This document shows positions 45,019 through 54,924 of a stretch of DNA of 64,000 nt, in pieces (position 1 is the stretch's first letter; the number at the start of each line of letters is the position of its first letter). The stretch lies in assembly GCF_001718795.1 (NCBI RefSeq), contig NZ_CP013438.1:496001-560000 (forward strand). Direction: 5' to 3'. A model generated the notes under the pieces. That model worked only from the letters and a program-made list of their open reading frames with translations. It was not told where the DNA came from and made no database searches. This DNA comes from Burkholderia latens. Its GTDB lineage: Bacteria > Pseudomonadota > Gammaproteobacteria > Burkholderiales > Burkholderiaceae. The position numbers and the translations under genes are program-made.

Positions 45019-45957
45019 ATGTTCTTCGATGAGCTTAACGATGAAGAGTGGTTGCGTATTTCGGCACTGATCGCCGACGAACCCATCCGGCTGAACCGCC
45101 GGGGCCGACCACGCGCGGAACCGCGTGTGGTCGCCAATGCGGTGCTGTGGATCCTGACGACCGGTGAAGCGTGGTCCAAACTGCCCGGACGCTATCCGTC
45201 CGGGCCGACGTGCCGGCGCCGCTACGAGGAGTGGCTCGCCAACGGCACGCTGCTGCAGATGATCGACGTGCTGACCCAGTTCAGCGGGCGCACGTTCGCC
45301 TACGTGCCGCCGCCGCCGGTTCCTGCCGCACCGGCGTGCCGGGCCGAGCCCGCGCCTGACAACGACCGTCTGCGTGGCGTGTTCTGGCAGAACCCGGAGT
45401 CGTGGCAACTGCCGGTCGCCCAGGCAAACGTTTGGGAGGAGGGCGCGACGGTGGCTGCGCGATCCGACGAGCGCGCGAGCCCGTCGTCTGCCGTGTCGTT
45501 CTCGGTGCCGGGCGCGCCACCCGCGGCGTCGCGCCACGGGCGCCCGTCCGCCGCGAGCTTCGCGTCGGCCGAGCCGCAGGTCGACGACTATCGCGGCTAT
45601 ACGATCTACGGGACTGCGCAGCCGGTGCAGAACCTGATGTACCGCGCTTGGGCCGAGATCATGCAGGACGACCGGCGCGTCGAGCGTTCGGGCCTGATCG
45701 GCCCGCGCTTCACCGACGCGGAAGAGGCGCAGCAGTACGCGCTCGACTGGGCGCGTCAGTGGATCGACCGCCACGGTGCGAGCGACGAACCGGTGCGTGC
45801 GCCGCAGAGCGAGGTGCTGGCCGGGCTGTCCGCGCTGGCGCGCGCGGAGTCGGACATCAAGCGTTTCATCGCCGAGCGTCGCACGGGCGGATTGGGCGAA
45901 AGCCGCAACGATCCGGTGCAGTCCGAGCGTCGCGAATACGCTTATCGCGTAGGTTGA
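45019..45957 (+). CDS. Transposase-derived (DUF4096-type) DNA-binding domain fused to a novel C-terminal region
   Basis: The first 75 residues match the N-terminal helix-turn-helix of IS5-family transposases (FFDELNDEEWLRISALI, NRRGRPRAEPRVVANAVLW, TTGEAWSKLP and CRRRYEEWL). No DDE catalytic domain follows. Instead there is a Pro/Ala-rich linker, a conserved-looking module (DDYRGYTIYGTAQPVQNLMYRAW is broken here only by a loop, then FTDAEEAQQYALDWARQWID) and a short helical tail. No inverted repeats or target duplication flank it. It looks like a domesticated transcription factor. ATG 45019 has GGAGA upstream; GTG 45004 is possible. It lies next to the cepacian locus, behind a strong terminator. 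Confidence 0.75.
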   Translation: MFFDELNDEEWLRISALIADEPIRLNRRGRPRAEPRVVANAVLWILTTGEAWSKLPGRYPSGPTCRRRYEEWLANGTLLQMIDVLTQFSGRTFAYVPPPPVPAAPACRAEPAPDNDRLRGVFWQNPESWQLPVAQANVWEEGATVAARSDERASPSSAVSFSVPGAPPAASRHGRPSAASFASAEPQVDDYRGYTIYGTAQPVQNLMYRAWAEIMQDDRRVERSGLIGPRFTDAEEAQQYALDWARQWIDRHGASDEPVRAPQSEVLAGLSALARAESDIKRFIAERRTGGLGESRNDPVQSERREYAYRVG

Positions 45958-45975
45958 TCGTCATCCGGGCGGACC

Positions 45976-46015
45976 CGCGCGGGCATCGTGGTTCACGATG
46001 CCCGCGCGTTTTTTT
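45976..46015 (+). terminator. Rho-independent terminator
   Basis: A perfect 15-bp stem (45976-45990 with 45994-46008) with a GTT loop, then seven T. It isolates the gene at 45019 from the convergent bceA. Confidence 0.95.
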
Positions 46016-46083
46016 GTCTGCCGTCGCGTCTGCCGATGCTCGCGACGCCGGGCGCGCGATCCGCGCACCCGGCATGCGCGGCG

Positions 46084-47610
46084 TTACTGCCGGCCGTAGG
46101 TATCGTCGAAGCGGACGATGTCGTCCTCGCCGAGATATGCGCCCGACTGCACTTCGATCAGCTCGAGCGGCATCTTGCCCGGGTTCTCGAGACGATGCGA
46201 GACGCCGAGCGGGATATACGTCGATTCGTTCTCGGACAGCAGGAACGTTTCGTCGCCGCGCGTGATGCGCGCGGTGCCGCGCACGACGATCCAGTGTTCG
46301 GCGCGGTGGTGGTGCATCTGCAGCGACAGTCGCGCGCCCGGCTTGACGACGATGCGTTTGACCTGGAAGCGCTCGCCGTTGTCGACCGAGTCGTAATGGC
46401 CCCACGGGCGATGGACCTTGCGGTGATCGGTCGCTTCCGCGCCGCGTTCGGCCTTGATGCGGCCGACGATTTTCTTCACGTCCTGCACACGGGATTTGTC
46501 GGCGACGAGCACGGCATCGGGCGTTTCGACGACAACCAGGTTCTGCGTGCCGACACACGCGACGAGCCGGCTCTCCGCATGCGCGAACGTCGATTCGGCG
46601 TTTTCGAACAGCACGTGGCCGCGGCCGACGTTCTCGGCGTCATCCTTCGGCAGGATTTGCCAGATCGCGTCCCACGAACCGACGTCCGACCAGCCCGCGT
46701 CGAGCGGCACGACGACGCTTTCGCACAGCTGCGGCTGGTTTGCGAGCGGCTCCATCACCGCGTAGTCGATCGAGTTCGACGGCGATGCGGCGAACGCGTC
46801 GCGATCGACGCGGAAGAAGTCGCCGTCCTCCTTGCCGCGCGCGACAGCCTGTTCGCATGCCGCGTAGATCTCGGGTTCGAGCTGGCGGATCGCATTCAGC
46901 CACACCGACGCGCGCACGATGAAGATGCCGCTGTTCCACCAGTATTCACCGGACGCGACGTACTGCTGAGCGAGTTCGAGGTGCGGCTTTTCGACGAAGC
47001 GGTCGAGGCGGCGCACGTCGAGATCGCCGGTGGCGGGGTCGCCGAGCGGCGCGCCGACGCGAATGTAGCCGTAGCCGGTCTCGGCGCGGCCCGGCACGAT
47101 GCCCATCGTCGCGATCTTGCCCTGCGCCGCGCAGTGTACGCCGGCCGCGACGGCCGCGTGAAAGCGCGGCTGGTCGGCCACCGCGTGGTCGGCCGGCATC
47201 ACCGTCATCACCGCATCGGCGCCGCCCGCGACGATCCGCAGCGCGGCCAGCGTCAGCGCGGGCGCCGTGTCGCGGCCGAGCGGCTCGAGCATGATCGACG
47301 CGCGCTTGCCGGTCAGGCGCAGCTGTTCGGCGGTCGTGAAACGGTGATCTTCGCCGCACACGATCAGCACGTCGTCGTTCAGCGGATGGCCGGTGGTCAG
47401 CCCGTCGAGCCGCAGCGCGGTCGATTGCAGCAGCGAGTGATCGCCGAGAAGGCCGATCAGCTGCTTCGGATAGTGCTCGCGCGACATCGGCCACAGACGC
47501 GTGCCCGAACCGCCGGCAAGGATCACCGGCTGCACCGCGACGCGCGACCCGGCGTCGGTGGCGGCGGAAGTAGAAGGGCGCGTATCGGCTAACACGTCCG
47601 GAGCATTCAT
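46084..47610 (-). CDS. bceA: Bifunctional mannose-1-phosphate guanylyltransferase/phosphomannose isomerase BceA
   Basis: 508 residues: an N-terminal nucleotidyltransferase (GGSGTRLWPMSREHYPKQL, MPADHAV, FVEKP) and a C-terminal cupin phosphomannose isomerase (VHRPWGHYDSVD, LSLQMHHHRAEHWIVV, IPLGVSHRLENPG). It supplies GDP-mannose, precursor for the mannose and rhamnose of cepacian. ATG 47610 has GAGGAG upstream; longer in-frame starts fall in the intergenic region. It is transcribed away from bceB, with 431 bp between them. Confidence 0.95.
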   Translation of the reverse strand: MNAPDVLADTRPSTSAATDAGSRVAVQPVILAGGSGTRLWPMSREHYPKQLIGLLGDHSLLQSTALRLDGLTTGHPLNDDVLIVCGEDHRFTTAEQLRLTGKRASIMLEPLGRDTAPALTLAALRIVAGGADAVMTVMPADHAVADQPRFHAAVAAGVHCAAQGKIATMGIVPGRAETGYGYIRVGAPLGDPATGDLDVRRLDRFVEKPHLELAQQYVASGEYWWNSGIFIVRASVWLNAIRQLEPEIYAACEQAVARGKEDGDFFRVDRDAFAASPSNSIDYAVMEPLANQPQLCESVVVPLDAGWSDVGSWDAIWQILPKDDAENVGRGHVLFENAESTFAHAESRLVACVGTQNLVVVETPDAVLVADKSRVQDVKKIVGRIKAERGAEATDHRKVHRPWGHYDSVDNGERFQVKRIVVKPGARLSLQMHHHRAEHWIVVRGTARITRGDETFLLSENESTYIPLGVSHRLENPGKMPLELIEVQSGAYLGEDDIVRFDDTYGRQ

Positions 47611-48041
47611 GGTGACACTCTCCTCGTTTGAAGTCAGTGCCTGTTTTGTAGCATGAAGTAAATCGACAATAAAACCGGCGTTCTTCGCGCGATATCGATC
47701 GCGCACGTATCCGGGAAAAATTTCCGCGATAGCGTCAGATGCAAACAAAAAAATAAAAAATAATTCGGCCAGGCGCGCGGCTGGCCCTTCCAGCAAGGCG
47801 ATGGCAGGAATCGTAAAGTTGCCGAAATATTCGCGTTTCGCGCTCAAGTCGGGAAAACGTGCCGAATTAATTCGCGAATATCGCGGCAAGAATTTCCGAT
47901 TATTTTTCGAAATACTTGTGCGCTTGAGGTGGAATTTTCTTGTCGCTTCAATAGCGTCATGCAACGTTTGAACCGGATGCGCGGCACGGGCTGCGCAAGG
48001 AGCTGTTCGGCTAACGCCTGTTCACAGAAGAGGAAGCAGAC
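47611..48041. other. Divergent bceA/bceB regulatory region
   Basis: 431 bp, strongly AT-rich around 47740-47765 (A-tract DNA) and 47870-47940. It contains an inverted repeat GCGCGAT/ATCGCGC with a 4-nt spacer (47687-47704). I could not fix promoter boxes for either gene, and no sigma-54-type site like that of EPS-A is present. Confidence 0.5.
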
Positions 48042-49415
48042 ATGTTGAGCGTGCTGGCGAGAGTCATCGATATCGCGATGGTCGTGTTGGGGGCGTTGAT
48101 CGCCGCCGCGCTGCACGGCGGCAGCATCTGGCTCAACGACCTGCAGCGCACGACGGTGCTGTTCGATTGCCTGCTCGTCGTCGTGTTCTTTCCGGCGGTC
48201 GGCATCTACCAGTCGTGGCGCGGCAAGCGTCTCATCGGGCTGGTGGTCCGCGTTGCGTTCGCGTGGCTGGTCGTCGAACTCGCCGGCATCCTGTTGAGCT
48301 TCAGCTTTCACCAGTCGGGCGAGCTGTCGCGGTTGTGGCTCGGCTACTGGGCGCTCGTCACGATGGCGTTGCTCGCGGGCTCGAAGGCGTGCGTGCACGT
48401 GGTGCTGCGGCAACTGCGCCGCGGCGGCTACAACCTGAAGGCGGTTGCGATCGTCGGCGGCACGCCAGCCGCGCGGCGGTTGATCGCGCAAATGCGCGCA
48501 CGGCCGGAAGCGGGTTTCAATCCGGTATGCGTATACGACGAAAGCGACGTGCCCGGCGAGGTCGCGCTCGACGACGTGCGCATCGAGCGGCAGTTCGAAT
48601 CGCTGGTGTGGCTGGTGCGCAGCCGCGCGATCAGCGAGCTGTGGCTCACGCTGCCGATCACCGAGGAGCGGCGCATTCACCAGATCGTGACGGTGTTTCG
48701 CCACGACTTCGTGAACATCCGTTTCATCCCGGACGTGCGTACGCTGTCGTTCTTCAACCAGGAAGTGGTCGAGCTGCTCGGCGTGCCGGCGATCAACCTC
48801 GCGGCGTCGCCGATCACCGACGTGCGGATCCTGCCGAAGTTCGTGTTCGACCGGCTGTTCGCGCTCGCGGCGCTGACGATGCTCGCGCCGCTGATGCTGA
48901 TGATCGCCTGCCTGATCAAGCTGACGTCGCCCGGGCCGGTGTTCTTCCGCCAGAAGCGCAAGGGCATCGACGGGCACGAGTTCGAGATCTACAAGTTTCG
49001 CTCGATGAAGGTGCACCAGGAGGTGGCGGGACAGGTCACGCAGGCGACCCGCAACGACTCGCGCGTGACGCCGGTCGGCCGCTTCCTGCGCCGCACGAGC
49101 CTCGACGAGCTGCCGCAGTTCATCAACGTGCTGAAGGGCGAGATGTCGGTCGTCGGCCCGCGGCCTCATGCGCTCGCGCACGACGACATCTACAAGGATC
49201 TGGTGAAGGGCTACATGTTCCGCTACCGGATCAAGCCGGGGATCACCGGATGGGCGCAGATCAACGGCTATCGCGGAGAGACCGACCAGATCGAGAAGAT
49301 GATGGGGCGCGTGAAGCTCGATCTGTATTACATGCAGAACTGGTCGTTCTGGCTCGACATCAAGATCGTCGTGCTGACGCTGTGGAAAGGCTTCACCGGC
49401 AGCAACGCTTACTGA
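48042..49415 (+). CDS. bceB: Undecaprenyl-phosphate glucose-1-phosphate transferase BceB
   Basis: 457 residues with N-terminal membrane helices, a Rossmann-like central part and the sugar-transferase domain ([45 protein letters not shown]). It primes cepacian synthesis by loading glucose-1-phosphate on the lipid carrier. AGAGGAAG lies ahead of ATG 48042. First gene of the plus-strand bce-I operon and a close paralogue of the EPS-A priming enzyme. Confidence 0.95.
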   Translation: MLSVLARVIDIAMVVLGALIAAALHGGSIWLNDLQRTTVLFDCLLVVVFFPAVGIYQSWRGKRLIGLVVRVAFAWLVVELAGILLSFSFHQSGELSRLWLGYWALVTMALLAGSKACVHVVLRQLRRGGYNLKAVAIVGGTPAARRLIAQMRARPEAGFNPVCVYDESDVPGEVALDDVRIERQFESLVWLVRSRAISELWLTLPITEERRIHQIVTVFRHDFVNIRFIPDVRTLSFFNQEVVELLGVPAINLAASPITDVRILPKFVFDRLFALAALTMLAPLMLMIACLIKLTSPGPVFFRQKRKGIDGHEFEIYKFRSMKVHQEVAGQVTQATRNDSRVTPVGRFLRRTSLDELPQFINVLKGEMSVVGPRPHALAHDDIYKDLVKGYMFRYRIKPGITGWAQINGYRGETDQIEKMMGRVKLDLYYMQNWSFWLDIKIVVLTLWKGFTGSNAY

Positions 49416-49488
49416 CGCGTGACGCGCGAGCGCGCGCACATTCCGGTTTCACGAATTTCGAATCATTGGTCACGAGGTCCGACACATC

Positions 49489-50904
49489 ATGAATCTGACT
49501 ATCATCGGCAGCGGTTATGTAGGCCTTGTCACGGGCGCCTGTCTCGCCGACATCGGGCACGACGTGTTCTGCCTCGACGTCGATCAGTCGAAGATCGACA
49601 TCCTGAACGATGGCGGCGTGCCGATCCACGAGCCGGGGCTGAAGGAAGTCATCGCGCGCAACCGCTCGGCGGGCCGCCTGCGTTTTTCGACCGACGTCGA
49701 GGCCGCGGTCGCGCACGGCGACGTGCAGTTCATCGCGGTCGGCACGCCGCCCGACGAGGACGGCTCGGCCGACCTGCAGTACGTGCTCGCGGCGGCACGC
49801 AACATCGGCCGCTACATGAAAGGCTTCAAGGTGATCGTCGACAAGTCGACGGTGCCGGTCGGCACGGCCGAGCGCGTGCGCGCGGCGGTGGCCGACGAAC
49901 TCGCGAAGCGCGGCGACGACGGCCAGATGTTCTCGGTCGTGTCGAATCCGGAATTCCTGAAGGAAGGTGCGGCGGTGGACGATTTCACGCGGCCGGACCG
50001 CATCGTGATCGGCTGCGACGACGACGTGCCGGGCGAGCGCGCGCGCGAACTGATGAAGAAGCTCTACGCGCCGTTCAACCGCAACCACGAACGCACGCTG
50101 TACATGGACGTGCGCTCGGCCGAATTCACGAAATACGCGGCGAACGCAATGCTCGCGACGCGCATCTCGTTCATGAACGAGCTCGCGAACCTGGCCGACC
50201 GCTTCGGCGCCGACATCGAGGCCGTGCGCCGCGGGATCGGCTCCGATCCGCGCATCGGCTATCACTTCCTGTATGCGGGCTGCGGCTACGGCGGCTCGTG
50301 TTTCCCGAAGGACGTCGAGGCGCTGATCCGCACCGCCGACGAGCACGGCCAGGCGCTGCAGATCCTGAAGGCGGTGTCGTCGGTCAACGCGGCGCAAAAG
50401 CGCGTGCTCGCCGACAAGATCGTCGCGCGCTTCGGTGAAGACCTGACCGGCCGCACGTTCGCGATCTGGGGCCTCGCATTCAAGCCCAATACCGATGACA
50501 TGCGCGAGGCGCCGAGCCGCGAGCTGATCGCCGAGCTGCTGTCGCGCGGCGCACGCATCGCCGCGTACGACCCGGTCGCGCAGCACGAAGCGCGCCGCGT
50601 GCTGGCGCTCGATCTCGCGGCTCACCCGAGCTGGCTCGAGCGGCTGACGTTCGCCGACGACGAAGCGCAAGCCGCGCGCGACGCCGACGCGCTCGTGATC
50701 GTCACCGAATGGAAGGCATTCAAGAGCCCGGACTTCGTCGCGCTCGGCCGGCTGTGGAAGTCGCCGGTGATCTTCGACGGCCGCAACCTGTACGAGCCGG
50801 AGACGATGAGCGAGCAGGGCATCGAGTACCACCCGATCGGCCGGCCGGGCTCGCGTCAGGCGGTCGCCGCCCGCGTGCCGGGCGCCGCGCGCGCGAGCGC
50901 GTAA
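49489..50904 (+). CDS. bceC: UDP-glucose 6-dehydrogenase BceC
   Basis: 471 residues: NAD site [19 protein letters not shown], the helix [17 protein letters not shown], catalytic Cys in [12 protein letters not shown] and C-terminal [17 protein letters not shown]. It makes UDP-glucuronic acid for the GlcA residue of cepacian. It differs from the EPS-A WecC at the active-site loop (GGSCFPKD against GGHCIAVDP), which separates the two specificities. Confidence 0.95.
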   Translation: MNLTIIGSGYVGLVTGACLADIGHDVFCLDVDQSKIDILNDGGVPIHEPGLKEVIARNRSAGRLRFSTDVEAAVAHGDVQFIAVGTPPDEDGSADLQYVLAAARNIGRYMKGFKVIVDKSTVPVGTAERVRAAVADELAKRGDDGQMFSVVSNPEFLKEGAAVDDFTRPDRIVIGCDDDVPGERARELMKKLYAPFNRNHERTLYMDVRSAEFTKYAANAMLATRISFMNELANLADRFGADIEAVRRGIGSDPRIGYHFLYAGCGYGGSCFPKDVEALIRTADEHGQALQILKAVSSVNAAQKRVLADKIVARFGEDLTGRTFAIWGLAFKPNTDDMREAPSRELIAELLSRGARIAAYDPVAQHEARRVLALDLAAHPSWLERLTFADDEAQAARDADALVIVTEWKAFKSPDFVALGRLWKSPVIFDGRNLYEPETMSEQGIEYHPIGRPGSRQAVAARVPGAARASA

Positions 50905-50970
50905 GCCGCGCGTTGCCGCATCGCCGCGCTGCCGTCACCACGCCGTTACCCGTTACCGATTCGAGCTGCC

Positions 50971-51414
50971 ATGTTCCGGAACATCCTGATCGTCTGTCAC
51001 GCGAACGTCTGCCGCAGTCCGGCGGCGGAGATGCTGTTCAAGTCGCACGCCGCGTCGCGCGGCGGCCCGCGCGTGACGTTCCACTCCGCCGGCGTGCGGG
51101 CGAACGACGGTGACGGCATCGATCCGGTGATGCGGCGGCTGCTCGCCGAGCGCGGCGTCGATGCGACGACGCACCGGTCGCGGCGGCTGTCGCGCCGGAT
51201 CGTGCGCGACGCCGACCTGATCCTCGTGAGCGAGCGCGAACAGATCAAGGCCGTCGAGGCGGTCGATCCGTTCGCGCGCGGCAAGGTCCACCTGCTGGGC
51301 AAGTGGGAGGACGCGGAGATCGCGGATCCGCATGGCGGCCCCGAGGCCGACTATCGCGAGAGCTACACATTGATCGAACGTCTGGTTCAAGGATGGCTGC
51401 AAAAACTATGCTGA
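50971..51414 (+). CDS. bceD: Low-molecular-weight protein tyrosine phosphatase BceD
   Basis: 147 residues with the active-site loop CHANVCRSPAAE (Cys9 to Arg15) and the Asp of IADPHGG as general acid. It acts on the autokinase BceF. Its 3' end overlaps the chosen bceE start by seven bases. Confidence 0.95.
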   Translation: MFRNILIVCHANVCRSPAAEMLFKSHAASRGGPRVTFHSAGVRANDGDGIDPVMRRLLAERGVDATTHRSRRLSRRIVRDADLILVSEREQIKAVEAVDPFARGKVHLLGKWEDAEIADPHGGPEADYRESYTLIERLVQGWLQKLC

Positions 51415-52586
51415 AACGTCCCATGCGCCCGCTGGCGCTCGCCATTGCGCTGACGACTTTCCTGTCGGCCTGCGCGAGCGCGCCCGGCAACTATCTCGAC
51501 TCGTCGAACCTGAAGGACGAAGGCCGGCAGGGCCAGCCCGAAACCTATCCGGTTCATTACATCGACGCGAAGCTGGTGATGGATCAGCTGCAGAAGCAGC
51601 AGGTCGAGCATCCGCTGCCGCCGGGCCGTTACACCGATCCGTCGCAGTATGTGTATCGCGTCGGCCCGCAGGACATTCTCGGCGTCACGGTGTGGGACCA
51701 CCCGGAGCTGACGACGCCGCAGGGCCAGTCGTTCTCGAGCGGCGGCAACACGACGCAGTCGGTCGCGGGCGCGCTGCAGCAGCCGTATACGACCGCGTTG
51801 CCGGGCCAGGCGGATCCGTACGGCCAGACCGTGGCCGCCGACGGCACGATCTTTTTCCCGTTTGTCGGCCGCATCCGCGTGGCCGGCAAGACGGTGGCGC
51901 AGATCCGCGACGAGATGGCGTCTACGCTCGCGCGCTACGTGAAGAATCCGCAGCTCGACGTGCGCGTGCTGTCGTTCCGCAGCCAGAAGGTGCAGGTGAC
52001 GGGCGAGGTGAAGCAGCCGGGCCCGCTCGCGGTGAGCGACGTGCCGCTGACGCTGGTCGACGCGATCTCGCGCTCGGGCGGTTCGACCGCCGAGGCCGAT
52101 CTGCAGCGCGTGCGCCTGACGCGCGACGGCAAGCTGTATACGCTCGACGCGAACGGCGTGCTCGATCGCGGCGAGGTGAAGCAGAACGTGATGCTGCAAC
52201 CGGGCGACATCATCAACGTGCCGGACCGCAGCGACAGCCGCGTGTTCATCATGGGCGAAGTCAAGACGCCGGTCACGGTGCCGATGCTCAAGGGCAAGCT
52301 GACCATTGCCGACGCGCTGACGGCCGGCGGCGGCATCCTCGACACCGACGCGAACCCGCGCAAGATCTACGTGATGCGCGGGATGCGCGACAACCCGACG
52401 AAGCCGGAAGTGTTCCGCCTCGACATGACGCAGCCGGATGCGCTGATGCTGTCGAGCCGCTTCCCGCTCCAGCCGCTCGACGTCGTCTACGTGAGCACGG
52501 CCAGCTCGGTGCAGTTCAACCGTGTGCTGCAGCAGGTGCTGCCGACGATCCAGACGATCTTCTACATGCGGCAAATCACGCGCTGA
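51408..52586 (+). CDS. bceE: Outer-membrane polysaccharide export lipoprotein BceE
   Basis: 392 residues with a lipoprotein signal (lipobox LSAC, Cys22), the Poly_export domain ([19 protein letters not shown]) and SLBB-like repeats (VTGEVKQPGPLAV, IMGEVKTPVTVPM). It forms the exit channel for cepacian. ATG 51408 begins a compact signal peptide; ATG 51393 and 51423 are also in frame and no start has an ideal ribosome site, so coupling to bceD is likely. Confidence 0.93.
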   Translation: MLKRPMRPLALAIALTTFLSACASAPGNYLDSSNLKDEGRQGQPETYPVHYIDAKLVMDQLQKQQVEHPLPPGRYTDPSQYVYRVGPQDILGVTVWDHPELTTPQGQSFSSGGNTTQSVAGALQQPYTTALPGQADPYGQTVAADGTIFFPFVGRIRVAGKTVAQIRDEMASTLARYVKNPQLDVRVLSFRSQKVQVTGEVKQPGPLAVSDVPLTLVDAISRSGGSTAEADLQRVRLTRDGKLYTLDANGVLDRGEVKQNVMLQPGDIINVPDRSDSRVFIMGEVKTPVTVPMLKGKLTIADALTAGGGILDTDANPRKIYVMRGMRDNPTKPEVFRLDMTQPDALMLSSRFPLQPLDVVYVSTASSVQFNRVLQQVLPTIQTIFYMRQITR

Positions 52587-52636
52587 TAGCCCGCCGGGGC
52601 GGCGCCTCCGCCCCGGCACCACTCAAGCGGGAACGA

Positions 52637-54862
52637 ATGGTGAACACGCAAGCGAAACACTCCTACGCGGACCTGACCGCCAAAACCGAGGAAGAGGACG
52701 TCGTCCTCGGCCAGCTGCTCCAGGTGCTCATGGACGACATCTGGCTGCTGCTCGGGATCGCGGTGACCGTCATCGCGCTCGCCGGCCTGTACTGCTACGT
52801 CGCGAAGCCGGTCTACCAGGCCGACGTGCACGTGCGGGTCGAGGGCAACGACAACACGACGCAGGCGCTCACGCAGACGCAGACGGGCGCGATGATCAAC
52901 AGCGGCCCGCAGCAGGCGCCGACCGATGCGGAAATCGAGATCATCAAGAGCCGCGGCGTCGTCGCGCCGGTCGTCGAGCAGTTCAAGCTTAACTTCTCGG
53001 TCGTGCCGAAGACGCTGCCGCTCATCGGCAGCCTCGCCGCGCGCGTCGCCACGCCGGGCCAGCCGTCGCGCCCGTGGTTCGGCCTGCGCTCGTACGCATG
53101 GGGCGGCGAGCTCGCCGAGGTGGACACGATCAACGTCGTGCCCGCGCTCGAAGGCAAGAAGCTGACGCTGACGGCCGGCCCGAACGGCACGTACACGCTG
53201 GTCGACCCGGACGGCCGCCGGCTGTTGTCGGGCCGCGTCGGCGAGTCGGAGCAGGGCGGCGGCGTCACGCTGCTCGTGCAGAAGCTCGTCGCGCGTCCCG
53301 GCACGCAGTTCACCGTGGTCCGCTACAACGATCTCGACGCGATCACCGGCTTCCAGTCCGGCATCCAGGTTAGCGAGCAGGGCAAGCAGACGGGCGTCGT
53401 GCAGATTTCGCTCGAAGGCAAGGATCCGGATCAGACCGCCGCGATCGCGAATGCGCTCGCGCAGTCGTACCTGAACCAGCACGTGATCGCGAAGCAGGCC
53501 GAAGCGACGAAGATGCTCGACTTCCTGAAGGGCGAGGAACCGCGCCTGAAGGCCGATCTCGAGCGCGCGGAAGCCGCGCTGACGCAGTACCAGCGCACGT
53601 CCGGCTCGATCAACGCGAGCGACGAGGCGAAGGTCTACCTCGAAGGCAGCGTGCAGTACGAACAGCAGATCGCCGCGCAGCGCCTGCAGCTCGCGTCGCT
53701 CGCGCAGCGCTTCACCGATTCGCATCCGATGGTGATCGCCGCGAAGCAGCAGCTCGCCGAGCTGCAGGGCGAGAAGGACAAGTTCAGCAACCGCTTCCGC
53801 AGCCTGCCGGCGACCGAAGTGAAGGCCGTGCAGCTGCAGCGCGACGCGAAGGTTGCCGAAGACATCTACGTGCTGCTGCTGAACCGCGTGCAGGAACTGT
53901 CGGTGCAGAAGGCCGGCACGGGCGGCAACATCCATCTCGTCGATTCGGCGATGCGTCCGGGCGACCCGGTCAAGCCGAAGAAAGTGCTGATCCTGTCGGC
54001 CGCGGTGTTCCTCGGGCTGATTCTCGGCACCGGCGTCGTGTTCCTGCGCCGCAACCTGTTCCAGGGCATCGAGGATCCGGACCGCGTCGAACGCACGTTC
54101 AACCTGCCGCTGTACGGGCTGGTGCCGCAAAGCGCCGAGCAGGTGAAGCTCGACGCGATGGCCGAGAAGGGGGGCAGCCGCGCGCGTCCGATTCTCGCGA
54201 GCCTGCGTCCGAAGGACCTGAGCGTCGAAAGCATGCGCAGCCTGCGCACCGCGATGCAGTTCGCAATGATGGACGCGAAGAACCGCGTGATCGTGCTGAC
54301 CGGCCCGACGCCGGGCATCGGCAAGAGCTTCCTGACCGTCAACCTCGCGGTGCTGCTCGCGCATTCGGGCAAGCGCGTGCTGCTGATCGACGCGGACATG
54401 CGCCGCGGGATGCTCGACCGCTACTTCGGCCTCACCGTGCAGCCCGGGCTGTCCGAGCTGCTGAGCGACCAGTCGCCGCTCGAGGAAGCGATTCGCGAGA
54501 CGCCGGTGCAGGGCCTGTCGTTCATCTCGGCCGGCACGCGGCCGCCGAACCCGTCCGAGCTGCTGATGTCGGCGCGTCTGCCGCAATATCTCGAAGGGCT
54601 CGGCAAGCGTTACGACGTCGTGCTGATCGACTCGCCGCCGGTGCTGGCGGTGACCGACGCGACCATCATCGGCCGGATGGCCGGCGCGACGTTCCTCGTG
54701 CTGCGCTCGGGCATGCATACCGAAGGCGAGATCGCCGACGCGATCAAGCGCCTGCGCACCGCGGGCGTCGATCTCGAAGGCGGGATCTTCAACGGCGTGC
54801 CGCCGAAGGCGCGCGGCTACGGCCGCGGCTATGCGGCCGTCCACGAATACCTGAGCGCTTGA
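52637..54862 (+). CDS. bceF: BY-type tyrosine autokinase/chain-length regulator BceF
   Basis: 741 residues: first membrane helix at about 38-58, a periplasmic part with coiled coil, second helix at about 450-470, then the kinase domain with Walker A GPTPGIGKS (about 556), Walker A' LLIDADMRRG and Walker B VVLIDSPPV. The C-terminal tail has three tyrosines (RGYGRGYAAVHEY). It is required for cepacian export and chain length. ATG 52637 has GGGAA upstream. Confidence 0.95.
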   Translation: MVNTQAKHSYADLTAKTEEEDVVLGQLLQVLMDDIWLLLGIAVTVIALAGLYCYVAKPVYQADVHVRVEGNDNTTQALTQTQTGAMINSGPQQAPTDAEIEIIKSRGVVAPVVEQFKLNFSVVPKTLPLIGSLAARVATPGQPSRPWFGLRSYAWGGELAEVDTINVVPALEGKKLTLTAGPNGTYTLVDPDGRRLLSGRVGESEQGGGVTLLVQKLVARPGTQFTVVRYNDLDAITGFQSGIQVSEQGKQTGVVQISLEGKDPDQTAAIANALAQSYLNQHVIAKQAEATKMLDFLKGEEPRLKADLERAEAALTQYQRTSGSINASDEAKVYLEGSVQYEQQIAAQRLQLASLAQRFTDSHPMVIAAKQQLAELQGEKDKFSNRFRSLPATEVKAVQLQRDAKVAEDIYVLLLNRVQELSVQKAGTGGNIHLVDSAMRPGDPVKPKKVLILSAAVFLGLILGTGVVFLRRNLFQGIEDPDRVERTFNLPLYGLVPQSAEQVKLDAMAEKGGSRARPILASLRPKDLSVESMRSLRTAMQFAMMDAKNRVIVLTGPTPGIGKSFLTVNLAVLLAHSGKRVLLIDADMRRGMLDRYFGLTVQPGLSELLSDQSPLEEAIRETPVQGLSFISAGTRPPNPSELLMSARLPQYLEGLGKRYDVVLIDSPPVLAVTDATIIGRMAGATFLVLRSGMHTEGEIADAIKRLRTAGVDLEGGIFNGVPPKARGYGRGYAAVHEYLSA

Positions 54863-54924
54863 CCGCATTTCACGACACCGGGCCGGCGCGAGCGGCGCCA
54901 GTCCGGCCGACGGGAGAACCCTCG

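Noticed and set aside
45004..45957. Active insertion sequence at the transposase-like gene
   Set aside because: Only the N-terminal HTH resembles a transposase; there is no DDE domain, no terminal inverted repeats and no target duplication, and the gene has its own terminator.
47611..48041. Sigma-54 promoter for bceA or bceB
   Set aside because: Several TGG-containing stretches were examined on both strands; none has GG and GC at the required spacing.
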